Source: Halomonas denitrificans (GTDB lineage Bacteria > Pseudomonadota > Gammaproteobacteria > Pseudomonadales > Halomonadaceae). Taken from it: DNA of 64,000 nucleotides. Under the pieces are notes generated by a model. It was not told where the DNA came from. It did not search any database and saw only the letters and a program-made list of their open reading frames with translations. The stretch lies in the NCBI RefSeq assembly GCF_003056305.1, contig NZ_PYVX01000002.1:248001-312000 (forward strand), given 5' to 3'. The position numbers and the translations under genes were made by a program. Below, piece by piece: positions 19,201 to 26,288 of this stretch (its first letter is position 1; each line of letters begins with the position of its first letter).

Positions 19201-19374
19201 CAGGGAGTTGCCGTGGATCGGGTGGTCGGGCGTCTCGCCGGCGCTGCCGGTGAGGCCCTTGCCCATCTTGAGCAGCGGGTCGGCGTAGCCGGCGGCGAAG
19301 GTGGCGGCGCCGCCGGCGGCTGCGGCGCCCTTGAGGAAGCGACGGCGTGACGGATCTGCGGACGACTTAGCCAT
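16258..19374 (-). CDS. ttrA: Tetrathionate reductase catalytic subunit A
   Basis: This 1038-residue molybdopterin enzyme closely follows the Salmonella TtrA pattern. It has a twin-arginine signal (PSRRRFLKG), a 4Fe-4S site with C84, C87, C91 and C149, and NPYHPLS. TtrA-like stretches such as GGDLFGEGHVDGLRAIH, GNPFKRQGRLIAQAR and SNATHLVIESE are present. C265 in HGSYCGLAFR aligns with the Cys that should ligate the Mo. It reduces tetrathionate to thiosulfate in anaerobic respiration, on the periplasmic side. The ATG at 19374 overlaps the ttrC stop by eight bases. The match to TtrA over its length makes a formate dehydrogenase or polysulfide reductase unlikely; related sulfur or arsenate substrates cannot be excluded by sequence alone. 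Confidence 0.92.
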   Translation of the reverse strand: MAKSSADPSRRRFLKGAAAAGGAATFAAGYADPLLKMGKGLTGSAGETPDHPIHGNSLAPEYRVDPASGELTLNPDQRLAFTVCYGCTTKCGVRVRVDNDSDRVLRVAGNPYHPLSADEHLPMRTPVAEALRGLSAFGDHGQQNRSTACARGNAMMSQIDSPFRVTHCLKRVGERGSREWQKVPFEQVIEEICEGGDLFGEGHVDGLRAIHDVETPIDPANPEYGPRANQLMVMEATDYGRSAILKRFAFNAFGTRNYGHHGSYCGLAFRMGSGAVMNDMKKFVHVKPDIQNARFIMYIGCAPSQAGNPFKRQGRLIAQARAAGTLEYVVVDPALNASTSHAADHNRWVPIRPGTDSAFAMALIQWLLDHQGYAADFLEMPGQAAADAAGEATHSNATHLVIESEGHPRRGRFLRASDLGRAEPGADDDAPLVIADGELVDAESVMAAELFVDREVELGAAQDGSGERVRIKSSLTLLREAAHEHSLADYAAHCGIPEATIVALAERYARHGRRAVVNCHGGMMSGNGFYAAFAVQMLNLLAGNHNRKGGSAPGGGQFNGVGSGPRYDLANFPGKRGPQGLFLSRSRFPYEKSSEYRRKVAAGEAPYPARAPWRSLAPPALTEHLPSALDGYPYPIKAVIGCMANPIYGQAGLEGLIADKLKDPRRLGLYVAVDGFINETNRYADYIVPDSVMYEVWGFTGAWRGTLGKMTTACWPVVEPRQEKTDEGEPVSMESFFIAVAKRLGLPGFGEGAIPAADGTLHPLNRAEDFFLRAAANVAFQGEPLPAAEQSDIDHAGLAPLIPKLVRTLPPEEHGPVAYLYARGGRFEDFSDHFKGENLTSAWTRTLCVYNERVGTSINTQTGVPNRGVPCHGLPSLADGRAMREVFTEEAWPLLAFSFKSNLMNSYAIGLERLRMIKPYNPVMLHREDAERFGIAHGDVIRIESPGGSVTALALVGEGVAPGALAIEHGYGHRDLGATPHVIDGESQPDLEWLRAGININDLGFEDPTRRVAGTWLEPISGAAVRQGLPVRVTRVEA

Positions 19375-20572
19375 GATGGGACGCTCCTTCGGGGGCATGT
19401 TCTTGAGAGGAGTCGGAAGAGGACTCGCGCACGGACTCGCGGGGGACATCGGCGGCGCTGCCGCCCTGGCGGGCCTGGCGCCACGGCACGAAGAGCTCGA
19501 TCAGCATGATGGCGGCGAGCCACAGGCCGAAGGTGCCGACGATGCCGAGCACGCCGGAGGAGCCGGCGGGGATGCCGTAGTGGTGGAAGCCGGCGCTGTG
19601 GCGAGCCACGGTCTGCACGTCCATCAGCACCACCCAGCGGAACATCCAGCCGACGTGCAGGGCGACCAGGCCCAGCAGCCAGGCCCAGGCGTAGAGCGCC
19701 GGGCGCCGGGCGGCGGGGCGGGTGAGCAGGTAGAGCACGGCGCCGAACAGCAGGGCGCCGGTGAGCGCGCCCCACTGGGCGGTGCGCCGCCACTCGGGGC
19801 TACCGCGCACCGACTCCAGGGCCGCGGCCACCGAGCCGACGTGGGCGTTGATGCCGTCGAGGAACCAGCTGCCGGCGATCAGGCCCGCCGCCAGGCAGGC
19901 GACCAGCATCACCTTGAGCAGCTGGCCGACCACGCTGGCGTCGCGCAGGCCGCTGGCGCGGTTGAGCACCAGCAGCAGGCCCGCCGCGGCGATGAAGCCG
20001 GTGGCCACGAACATCGGCGGCAGCCAGACGGTGTGCCACAGCGGGCGGGCCTTGACGATGGCCACCTCGGCGCCGGTGTAGAGCATGATGCCGGTGGAAA
20101 GGGCGAGGGCGATGACGCCCACTAGCACCGGCAGCGCCCGCGGAGTGGGCGACGTGCCGAGCGATGCCCAGCGGGCGACGAGGCCCGACAGGCCGGGTGC
20201 CTGGCGCCGGGCCTGCAGCGCCGGGCGCCAGGCCAGCCAGGTCAGCACGATCACGGCGACCACGTAGAGCGGCAGGAGCAGGCTGCCCACCGACATCCAG
20301 GAGTGGCCATTGGCGTAGGCGTAGAAGTGCCAGAAGCGCAGCGGCTGGTGCAGGTCGGCGAGCAGCGCCACCGGGGCCACCAGGGTGGTGGTCAGGCAGG
20401 CCAGCAGCGCCAGGCGCGCGGTGGGCAGCCAGGCGGACCGGCCGGCCACCAGCGCCGGGGCGGCCAGCCACAGGCTGGCGTAGGAGAGGGCGATCATGAA
20501 GAAGTACTGCACCGCCCAGGGGTACCAGGCGATGTCGTAGCGCGGGGCGAGCAGCTCAATGGCCGAATTCAT
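19367..20572 (-). CDS. ttrC: Tetrathionate reductase membrane subunit C (NrfD family)
   Basis: This 401-residue protein has about nine hydrophobic helices and belongs to the NrfD/PsrC family of quinol-oxidising membrane anchors. It passes electrons from the quinol pool to TtrB. It starts MNSAIELLAPRYDIAWYPWA; its start overlaps the end of ttrB by 17 bases, and its end overlaps ttrA by 8, so the three genes are translationally coupled. The order ttrB-ttrC-ttrA is the same as in enterobacteria. The last 30 residues are polar (rich in Ser, Glu and His), probably cytosolic or disordered. Confidence 0.92.
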   Translation of the reverse strand: MNSAIELLAPRYDIAWYPWAVQYFFMIALSYASLWLAAPALVAGRSAWLPTARLALLACLTTTLVAPVALLADLHQPLRFWHFYAYANGHSWMSVGSLLLPLYVVAVIVLTWLAWRPALQARRQAPGLSGLVARWASLGTSPTPRALPVLVGVIALALSTGIMLYTGAEVAIVKARPLWHTVWLPPMFVATGFIAAAGLLLVLNRASGLRDASVVGQLLKVMLVACLAAGLIAGSWFLDGINAHVGSVAAALESVRGSPEWRRTAQWGALTGALLFGAVLYLLTRPAARRPALYAWAWLLGLVALHVGWMFRWVVLMDVQTVARHSAGFHHYGIPAGSSGVLGIVGTFGLWLAAIMLIELFVPWRQARQGGSAADVPRESVRESSSDSSQEHAPEGASHHG

Positions 20573-21332
20573 AGCCCATCTCCTTGCCGTGGGGGTCGAG
20601 GACGTCCAGGGCCACCGGTTTGGCCTCGGGACGGGTGACGAAGCGCTCGTCCATGCCGAGGTAGAAGACCTGGGGGAGGGTGTTCTTCTCGGGCTGCAGC
20701 ACCATCAGCTCATCGCGATACTCCTCGATCATGCGGCTGATCTGGCTGTCCGGGTCGCGCATGTCGCCGATGATCCGCGCGCCGCCCACGCAGCTCTCCA
20801 CGCAGGCCGGCAGCAGGCCGGCTTCCAGGCGGTGGGCGCAGAAGGTGCACTTGTCGGCGGTCTGGGTGCGCGCGTTGATGAAGCGGGCGTCGTAGGGGCA
20901 GGCGTTGACGCAGTAGGCGCAGCCCACGCAGCGGTCGCTGTCCACCACCACGATGCCGTCCTGGCGCTGGTAGGTTGCCTCCACCGGGCAGACCGGCACG
21001 CAGGCCGGATTCTCGCAGTGGTTGCAGAGCCTCGGCAGCATGAAGGTGGCGACCTCGCCGCTCTCCTGGTGCGCCACCTCGTACTGGGAGACGGTGGTGC
21101 GAAAGCTGCCCAGCGGCGCGGCGTTCTCGATGTGGCACGACACCGTGCAGGCCTGGCAGCCGATGCACTGGCGCAGGTCGATGAGCATGCCGTAGCGCTT
21201 GCTGGGATCGCCTTCACGGCGGGGCGGCTGCTGGTTGATGCCGGCGCGGGCGACGCTTGTGAGCGGCACCATCGCGGCACCCGCGCTGAGGCGGGCCAGC
21301 TGGCCGAGAAGGGAGCGGCGAATGGGGTCCAT
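20556..21332 (-). CDS. ttrB: Tetrathionate reductase iron-sulfur subunit B
   Basis: This 258-residue protein carries electrons from TtrC to TtrA through four 4Fe-4S clusters. The cysteine groups are visible in order: CIGCQACTVSCHIEN, CNHCENPACVPVCPVEA, CVGCAYCVNACPYDA and CTFCAHRLEAG...PACVESC. The N-terminus has an RRSLLG twin-arginine-like motif and a hydrophobic stretch ending AGIN, consistent with export as a folded protein with TtrA. It is first in the operon. An FNR-type box lies about 92 bases upstream of the start. No ttrS/ttrR two-component genes are in the window. Confidence 0.93.
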   Translation of the reverse strand: MDPIRRSLLGQLARLSAGAAMVPLTSVARAGINQQPPRREGDPSKRYGMLIDLRQCIGCQACTVSCHIENAAPLGSFRTTVSQYEVAHQESGEVATFMLPRLCNHCENPACVPVCPVEATYQRQDGIVVVDSDRCVGCAYCVNACPYDARFINARTQTADKCTFCAHRLEAGLLPACVESCVGGARIIGDMRDPDSQISRMIEEYRDELMVLQPEKNTLPQVFYLGMDERFVTRPEAKPVALDVLDPHGKEMGYEFGH

Positions 21333-21423
21333 GGCGCCTCCGGTGGCCTGGGTGGGGCGGGATCTTCCGCTCGCGGGCGGAAGGGGCTTTCCGGAAGGCT
21401 ACCCGCGACGCGGGGCGCGCCAC

Positions 21424-21437
21424 TTGACGCCGATCAA
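21424..21437. promoter_or_regulatory. FNR/ANR-type box upstream of ttrB
   Basis: TTGACGCCGATCAA differs from the consensus TTGATNNNNATCAA at one base (C for T at position 5). It lies 92-105 bases upstream of the ttrB ATG, which fits activation at about -41.5 with a leader of roughly 50 bases. In Salmonella, ttr expression needs Fnr and TtrSR, so an anaerobic box here is what the family would predict. Confidence 0.65.
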
Positions 21438-21464
21438 GGGTTAATTAGCAGGCTCTTAATGTTG

Positions 21465-21479
21465 GCGTAATCTTTACGC
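21465..21479. promoter_or_regulatory. Inverted repeat GCGTAA-TCT-TTACGC
   Basis: Perfect six-base arms around TCT lie 28 bases further upstream of the FNR-like box. The placement suits a second activator of ttrBCA, such as a response regulator. The binding protein is unknown. Confidence 0.4.
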
Positions 21480-21523
21480 AAGCTGCTGAATCAAAAGCGG
21501 ATTGAGGGGGAGGTCCCGGCAAC

Positions 21524-21553
21524 AAAAAAAACGCCCCGCCGGTGGGCGGAGCG
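21524..21553 (-). terminator. Terminator of the HTH gene
   Basis: CGCCCCGCC and GGCGGAGCG pair around a short loop with one mismatch. Read on the minus strand the hairpin is followed by a run of eight T. It separates the HTH gene from the ttr promoter. Confidence 0.75.
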
Positions 21554-21597
21554 TTCGCTGTTCTCGTGGCCGGGGCGCGGCCCGCGGCGGTCATCGA

Positions 21598-21882
21598 TCA
21601 GGGCGGCGTGGGTGACCCGCCGGTCTCGATGCTGTGATAGACCAGGCGCAGCTCGTCGATGGAGAGATGTTCCAGCTTCCCCGAGAGGAGGTCGCTGATC
21701 TTCTGCATCGGCAGGCCGGCGCGGCGCGCGATCTCGCGGCTGCCCAGGTCGGACACGGCGATCAGCCGTGTGATGATGCGCATGAGGCGCGTACGTTTTT
21801 CCAGGTCCCTGACATCGAGGCCAGGGCTACTTCGCGGAGGGTCGGTGGGTTCCGCGTGGGCGGGGTGACGTGCCGTGCTCAT
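21598..21882 (-). CDS. Small HTH regulator (XRE/HigA-like)
   Basis: The protein has 94 residues from ATG 21882 (MSTARHPAHAEP). Residues about 25-90 form a helix-turn-helix: LEKRTRLMRIITRLIAVSDL, then GSREIARRAGLPMQKISDLL, then SGKLEHLSIDELRLVYHSI. This resembles HigA-type antitoxin and XRE regulators. No toxin gene of HigB type is adjacent, so an antitoxin role is not supported. The gene ends with its own terminator before the ttr promoter, on the same strand. Its target could be the ttr genes or the divergently read permease region; neither is shown. Confidence 0.72.
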   Translation of the reverse strand: MSTARHPAHAEPTDPPRSSPGLDVRDLEKRTRLMRIITRLIAVSDLGSREIARRAGLPMQKISDLLSGKLEHLSIDELRLVYHSIETGGSPTPP

Positions 21883-22139
21883 GATGCTCCAGTTGGCGAT
21901 TGCGACAAGCACACTATGGCGGCTGTAGGACGTTTTTGCCAGTCTCCATTGGGGGAATTTTCGGGGAAAAATCGTCGCGGCGGCGGGGCCCGGCGAGGTG
22001 CCGGGTGTGTGGAATATCAAACATCGCGGCCGGGCGGCGGCGCGGCCTCGCCCGCGGGGATCTCCGGCGCCCTACCTTTCTTTATATGTCTGTTCTACAT
22101 GATTTTATTGCCACGTTTCCTCGTTGCGTTCGGGGGAAG

Positions 22140-22177
22140 ACGCCGCCAGATGAGACAAATGTCTACGCTGGCGGCGT
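22140..22177 (+). terminator. Two-tier hairpin upstream of the permease promoter
   Basis: ACGCCGCCAG pairs with CTGGCGGCGT, and inside it AGAC pairs with GTCT around AAAT, with a small symmetrical bulge between the two stems. TTTC follows. It resembles a terminator, but no gene on the plus strand precedes it, so it may end an unannotated small RNA or act as a structured leader. Confidence 0.45.
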
Positions 22178-22214
22178 TTCATATCCCTTGAACGTTTTTC
22201 TATCGTTTACTACT

Positions 22215-22227
22215 TTGTAGACGTTTT
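22215..22227. promoter_or_regulatory. CsiR-type site before the APC permease
   Basis: TTGTAGACGTTTT fits the TTGT-N5-TTTT motif I recall for CsiR, the repressor of the E. coli csiD (glaH) operon. It lies 48 bases upstream of the permease start. A matching site lies before glaH. Confidence 0.5.
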
Positions 22228-22274
22228 TAGAAAAAATCGTAAATCACATAACGACAAACGACGACGAGGCTGAC

Positions 22275-23714
22275 ATGAACAACGAGACGTCGCATGAAAC
22301 GCACCTGAAACGCGTCCTGGCGCGCAAGGACGTGCTGGCCCTGGCCTTCGGCGCGATGATCGGCTGGGGCTGGATCGTGCTGACCGGCAGCTGGATCCAG
22401 TCGGCCGGCAGCCTGGGCGCGATCACCGCCTTCCTGATCGGCGGGCTGATCATCGTGCTGGTCGGGCTGACCTACGCGGAGCTCGCCTCGGCGATGCCCC
22501 AGGTCGGCGGCGAGCACGTCTACAGCTACCGCGCCATGGGGCACTTCGCCTCCTTCCTCTGCACCTGGGCCATCACCCTGGGCTACGTCAGCGTGGTGGC
22601 CTTCGAGGCCGTGGCGCTGCCCACCGTGGTGGAACACCTCTTCCCGGACTACGCGGTGGGCCAGCTCTGGACCATCGCCGGCTGGGACGTGAAGGCGACC
22701 TGGGTCGCCGTCGGCGTGGCCGGGTCGCTGGCCATGATGGCGATCAACTACATCGGCGTGCGCACCGCCGCCCTGGTGCAGAAGGTCGTGACCCTGCTCA
22801 TCCTGGCGGTGGGGGTGATGTTCATCACCGGGGCGCTCTTCCAGGGCAGCGCCGAGACCATGCAGCCGCTGTTCAGCGTCGAGGAGGGCGTGCTGGGCGG
22901 CATCATGATGGTGATCATCATGGTGCCCTTCATGTTCGTCGGCTTCGACGTGATCCCCCAGGCCGCCGAGGAGATCGACCTGCCGTTCAAGGAGATCGGC
23001 CGCGTGCTGATGATCTCGGTGATCCTGGCCGTGTTCTGGTACTCCTTCATCATCCTGGGCACCGCGCTGATGCTCGACCCCGCGGCGCTGGGCGCGAGCT
23101 CCCTGGCGGTGCCGGACGCCATGCAGGCCGCCTTCCAGGCGCCCTGGGCCGGCAACCTGATGATCCTGGCCGGCATCGCCGGCATCATCACCAGCTGGAA
23201 CGCCTTCTACATCGGCGGATCGCGGGCCATCTACGCCCTGGCCCACGCCGGCATGCTGCCGGCCTTCCTGGCCAAGCTGCACCCCCGGCATCGCACCCCG
23301 ACCAACGCCATCCTGGTGATGGGCGTGCTGTCCTCCCTCGCGCCCTTCTTCGGCCGGCAGGCGCTGGTATGGCTGGTGGTCGCCGGGGGGCTCGGCATCG
23401 TCATCGCCTACCTCTTCGTGGCGCTCTCCTTCGTGGTGCTGCGCCGCAACGAGCCCGAGATGGCGCGGCCCTTCCGGGTCCGCCGCGGCAAGACCGTGGG
23501 GGCGCTTTCGGTGCTCCTCTCGCTGGCACTGATCGGCATGTACCTGCCGGGCAGTCCCTCGGCGCTCTCCACCATCGAGTGGGTCATCTTCGCCGGCTGG
23601 ATGCTGATCGGCCTGGCCCTCTACGCCTGGTCGCGGGCCCGTTACGGCGTCGCCTACAGCGACACCATGATGCGCCGCGAGCTGGCCGGCGCGGATCCCT
23701 ATCCCGGCCGCTGA
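22275..23714 (+). CDS. APC-family amino acid permease
   Basis: This 479-residue protein has about 12 hydrophobic segments and the APC signature near the N-terminus (LAFGAMIGWGWIVLTGSWI), then GLTYAELASAMPQVGGEHVY and, later, WNAFYIGGSRAIYALAHAGMLP. It imports an amino acid or amine. The neighbouring glaH and lhgO genes act in lysine catabolism through glutarate, and both the permease and glaH have the same type of upstream site. That suggests a substrate such as 5-aminovalerate, GABA or lysine, as with GabP in E. coli; this is inference. The ATG follows GACGAGG. Confidence 0.9.
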   Translation: MNNETSHETHLKRVLARKDVLALAFGAMIGWGWIVLTGSWIQSAGSLGAITAFLIGGLIIVLVGLTYAELASAMPQVGGEHVYSYRAMGHFASFLCTWAITLGYVSVVAFEAVALPTVVEHLFPDYAVGQLWTIAGWDVKATWVAVGVAGSLAMMAINYIGVRTAALVQKVVTLLILAVGVMFITGALFQGSAETMQPLFSVEEGVLGGIMMVIIMVPFMFVGFDVIPQAAEEIDLPFKEIGRVLMISVILAVFWYSFIILGTALMLDPAALGASSLAVPDAMQAAFQAPWAGNLMILAGIAGIITSWNAFYIGGSRAIYALAHAGMLPAFLAKLHPRHRTPTNAILVMGVLSSLAPFFGRQALVWLVVAGGLGIVIAYLFVALSFVVLRRNEPEMARPFRVRRGKTVGALSVLLSLALIGMYLPGSPSALSTIEWVIFAGWMLIGLALYAWSRARYGVAYSDTMMRRELAGADPYPGR

Positions 23715-23805
23715 ACGATGCCGCCCGCCCTCGCCGCTCCGGCGGCGAGGGCCTCGGCCGACGAGGATGGCGATGGCCATCCTTTATTTTTGACACAATT
23801 TAAAA

Positions 23806-23818
23806 ATGTAGATATTTT
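23806..23818. promoter_or_regulatory. CsiR-type site before glaH
   Basis: ATGTAGATATTTT fits the ATGT-N5-TTTT variant of the CsiR motif and lies 36 bases upstream of the glaH start, in an AT-rich stretch. It shares TGTAGA with the site upstream of the permease. Confidence 0.55.
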
Positions 23819-23853
23819 TTGAAGGTATCAACATACAACATGGAGCCCCCGAG

Positions 23854-24834
23854 ATGACCGTCCTCACCCAGCTGCCCGAGACCGCCATGCCCCTGCCCGC
23901 CGCTCTGTGCGGCTTCACCCTGGCCCCCTCCGCCCAGTCGCCGCGCCTGCTCGAGCTCACCGTCGGCCGCGAGGTGGTCGCGGCCTTCCTCGAGGCCGTC
24001 GCCGAGTGGCCGGTGCAGGCGCTGGAGTACAAGTCGATGCTGCGCTTCCGGGTGGCCAAGATCCTCGACGACCTGTGCGACAACACCCTGCAGCCGGTGC
24101 TGATCAACACCCTGGTGGACCGCGCCACCGGCGGCCTGCAGGTCACCCCCGAGGGGCTGGACGACGTCGAGCAGGCCGACGAGATGGTCAAGTTCGCCAC
24201 CGCCGTGGCGCACCTCATGGGGCGCTCCAATTTTGATGCCATGAGCGGCCAGTACTACGCCCGGTTCGTTGTGAAGAACGTCGATGACTCCGACAGCTAC
24301 CTGCGCCAGCCGCACCGGGTGATGGAGCTGCACAACGACGGCACCTTCGTCGAGCAGGACACCGACTACGTGCTGATGATGAAGATCGACGAGCAGCACA
24401 TGCAGGGCGGCGACTCCCTGCTGCTGCACCTGGACGACTGGGAGGAGCTCGAGCGCTTCTACTGCCACCCGCTGGCGCGCCGCGAGATGCGCTGGACCGC
24501 ACCGCCCAGCAAGAACGTCGCCCGCGACATCCACCATGCGGTCTTCGACGTGGACGCCGAGGGCCGGCCGATCATGTCCTACATCGACCAGTTCGTGCAG
24601 CCCAAGGACTTCGAGGAGGGCAACTGGCTGACCGACCTCTCCGAGTCGCTGGAGAACAGCCCGGCGATCCTCTCGGTGCCCAACCCGGTGGGCAGCTTCC
24701 TGTTGATCAACAACCACTTCTGGCTGCACGGTCGGGATCGCTTCACGCCGCACCCGGACCTGCGCCGCGAGCTGATGCGTCAGCGCGGCTACTTCACCCA
24801 CGCCAAGACCCTGCGCAATCCGCGCCAGGTCTGA
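23854..24834 (+). CDS. glaH: Glutarate 2-hydroxylase (CsiD/GlaH)
   Basis: GlaH is an Fe(II)/2-oxoglutarate dioxygenase that hydroxylates glutarate to L-2-hydroxyglutarate in the cytosol. The 326-residue protein keeps the iron ligands H160 and D162 in ELHNDGTFV and H292 in FWLHGRDRF, at the same residue numbers I recall for the E. coli enzyme. Other family stretches are [20 protein letters not shown] and [11 protein letters not shown]. lhgO follows 89 bases later, giving the two-step glutarate to 2-oxoglutarate route. The ATG is preceded by a GGAG. Regulation by a CsiR-like repressor is suggested by the site at 23806. Confidence 0.95.
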   Translation: MTVLTQLPETAMPLPAALCGFTLAPSAQSPRLLELTVGREVVAAFLEAVAEWPVQALEYKSMLRFRVAKILDDLCDNTLQPVLINTLVDRATGGLQVTPEGLDDVEQADEMVKFATAVAHLMGRSNFDAMSGQYYARFVVKNVDDSDSYLRQPHRVMELHNDGTFVEQDTDYVLMMKIDEQHMQGGDSLLLHLDDWEELERFYCHPLARREMRWTAPPSKNVARDIHHAVFDVDAEGRPIMSYIDQFVQPKDFEEGNWLTDLSESLENSPAILSVPNPVGSFLLINNHFWLHGRDRFTPHPDLRRELMRQRGYFTHAKTLRNPRQV

Positions 24835-24923
24835 GGCGCATCGCCGCGATCGACGCGTTACCCTGACGAGGCCACGCCGGCATGACGGCGTGGTCGTCGC
24901 ATTATTAGAAGAACGAGGACGGC

Positions 24924-26120
24924 ATGTACGATTTCATCATCATCGGCGGCGGCATCCTGGGGATGTCCACCGCCATGCAGCTCCAGCAGGCCTGGCCCGA
25001 TCGCCGCATGCTGGTGGTGGAGAAGGAAAGTGAGGCGGCGCGCCACCAGACCGGCCACAACAGCGGCGTCATCCACGCCGGGGTCTACTACACCCCGGGC
25101 AGCCTCAAGGCGCGCTTCTGCCTGGAGGGCAACCGCGCCACCAAGGCGTTCTGCGACGCCCACGGCATCGCCTACGACACCTGCGGCAAGCTGCTGGTGG
25201 CCACCAACGCGCAGGAGCTCGAGCGCATGGAGGCGCTGTGGGAGCGCACTGCGGCCAACGGCCTCGAGCGCGAGTGGCTTCAGGCCGGGGCGCTTGCCGA
25301 GCGCGAGCCCAACATCACCGGCATCGCCGGGATCTTCGTGCCCTCCAGCGGCATCGTCGACTACGCCGAGGTCACCCGGGCGATGGCCGCCGAGTTCGAG
25401 CGCCTGGGCGGCGAGATCCGCTACGGCGCCGAGGTCACCGCCCTGGAGGAGCGCCGCCAGGAGGTGGTGGTCACCACCGGCGCGGGGACGTTCACCGGGC
25501 GCTACCTGGTCTCCTGCTCCGGCCTGATGGCCGACCGGGTGGTGCGCCTGCTCGGCCGCGACCCCGGCTTCAGCATCTGCCCCTTCCGCGGCGAGTACTA
25601 CCGGCTGCCCGCCGAGCACAACGCCATCGTCAACCACCTGATCTACCCCATCCCGGACCCGTCCATGCCGTTTCTGGGCGTGCACCTGACGCGGATGATC
25701 GACGGCAGCGTGACCGTGGGGCCCAACGCCGTGCTGGCGCTGGCCCGCGAGGGCTATCGCAAGCGCGACGTCTCGCTTGCCGACATGGCGCGGATGTTCA
25801 GCGACCCGGGCATCCTCAAGGTGCTGGGCAAGAACCTGGGGCCTGGGATCAAAGAGATGAAGAACTCGCTGCACAAGCGCGGCTACCTGGAGCTCGTGCG
25901 CAAGTACTGCCCGAGCCTGACCCTCGAGGACCTCACGCCCTATCCGGCCGGGGTACGCGCCCAGGCGGTGACCCGCGACGGCAGGCTCGTCGACGACTTC
26001 CTGTTCGTCAACACGCGGCGTACCGTGAACGTCGGCAACGCCCCTTCCCCGGCGGCCACCTCGGCGCTGCCCATCGGCGCGCACATCGTCGACAAGGTGA
26101 AGGAGCTGGTCGAGGCGTGA
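24924..26120 (+). CDS. lhgO: L-2-hydroxyglutarate dehydrogenase / oxidase
   Basis: This 398-residue FAD enzyme oxidises L-2-hydroxyglutarate to 2-oxoglutarate and passes electrons to the membrane quinone pool. The N-terminal Rossmann motif is DFIIIGGGILGMSTAMQL. HQTGHNSGVIHAGVYYTPGS is the family signature, and the C-terminal part has GVRAQAVTRDGRLVDDF. It removes the product of GlaH, so the pair completes glutarate use. A GAACGAGGA site precedes the ATG. Small hydrophobic stretches but no clear membrane anchor are seen, as usual for a peripheral enzyme. Confidence 0.95.
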   Translation: MYDFIIIGGGILGMSTAMQLQQAWPDRRMLVVEKESEAARHQTGHNSGVIHAGVYYTPGSLKARFCLEGNRATKAFCDAHGIAYDTCGKLLVATNAQELERMEALWERTAANGLEREWLQAGALAEREPNITGIAGIFVPSSGIVDYAEVTRAMAAEFERLGGEIRYGAEVTALEERRQEVVVTTGAGTFTGRYLVSCSGLMADRVVRLLGRDPGFSICPFRGEYYRLPAEHNAIVNHLIYPIPDPSMPFLGVHLTRMIDGSVTVGPNAVLALAREGYRKRDVSLADMARMFSDPGILKVLGKNLGPGIKEMKNSLHKRGYLELVRKYCPSLTLEDLTPYPAGVRAQAVTRDGRLVDDFLFVNTRRTVNVGNAPSPAATSALPIGAHIVDKVKELVEA

Positions 26121-26288
26121 GCCGCTATCGACTTAAGGGGGATTGCCGAAAATATCAGAGAACGTAGAAATAGTGACATGGTGACTCACGCTCGCCCCTG
26201 CTAGCGTTGCCTGAGGCGTCGCGACCCGACGCCGGACCATTCATAACAATCGTTCACGACAACCTGGTTCCAGGACCGGAGGAATGCC

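Larger units (their letters stand above)
21883..22274. other. Intergenic region upstream of the APC permease
   Basis: About 390 bases with no recognised gene. The left part is plain. The right part has lower GC than its surroundings and holds a hairpin (22140-22177) and a CsiR-type site (22215-22227), each listed separately. The AT-rich bases 22190-22260 are the likely promoter of the permease. Confidence 0.6.

Noticed and set aside
16759..19350. Open frame of 863 codons on the plus strand opposite ttrA
   Set aside because: Composition is typical of antisense frames in GC-rich DNA, and ttrA on the other strand has full family motifs.
16258..19374. Selenium-containing formate dehydrogenase, suggested by the adjacent selD
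   Set aside because: There is no in-frame TGA that could encode selenocysteine, and the full-length pattern, subunit set and gene order are those of tetrathionate reductase.
21598..21882. HigA antitoxin of a toxin-antitoxin pair
   Set aside because: No HigB-type toxin frame is found on either side.
26214..26232. Terminator after lhgO
   Set aside because: GGCGTCG and CGACGCC can pair, but no T-run follows and the TAXI gene is on the same strand, so evidence is too weak to list it.
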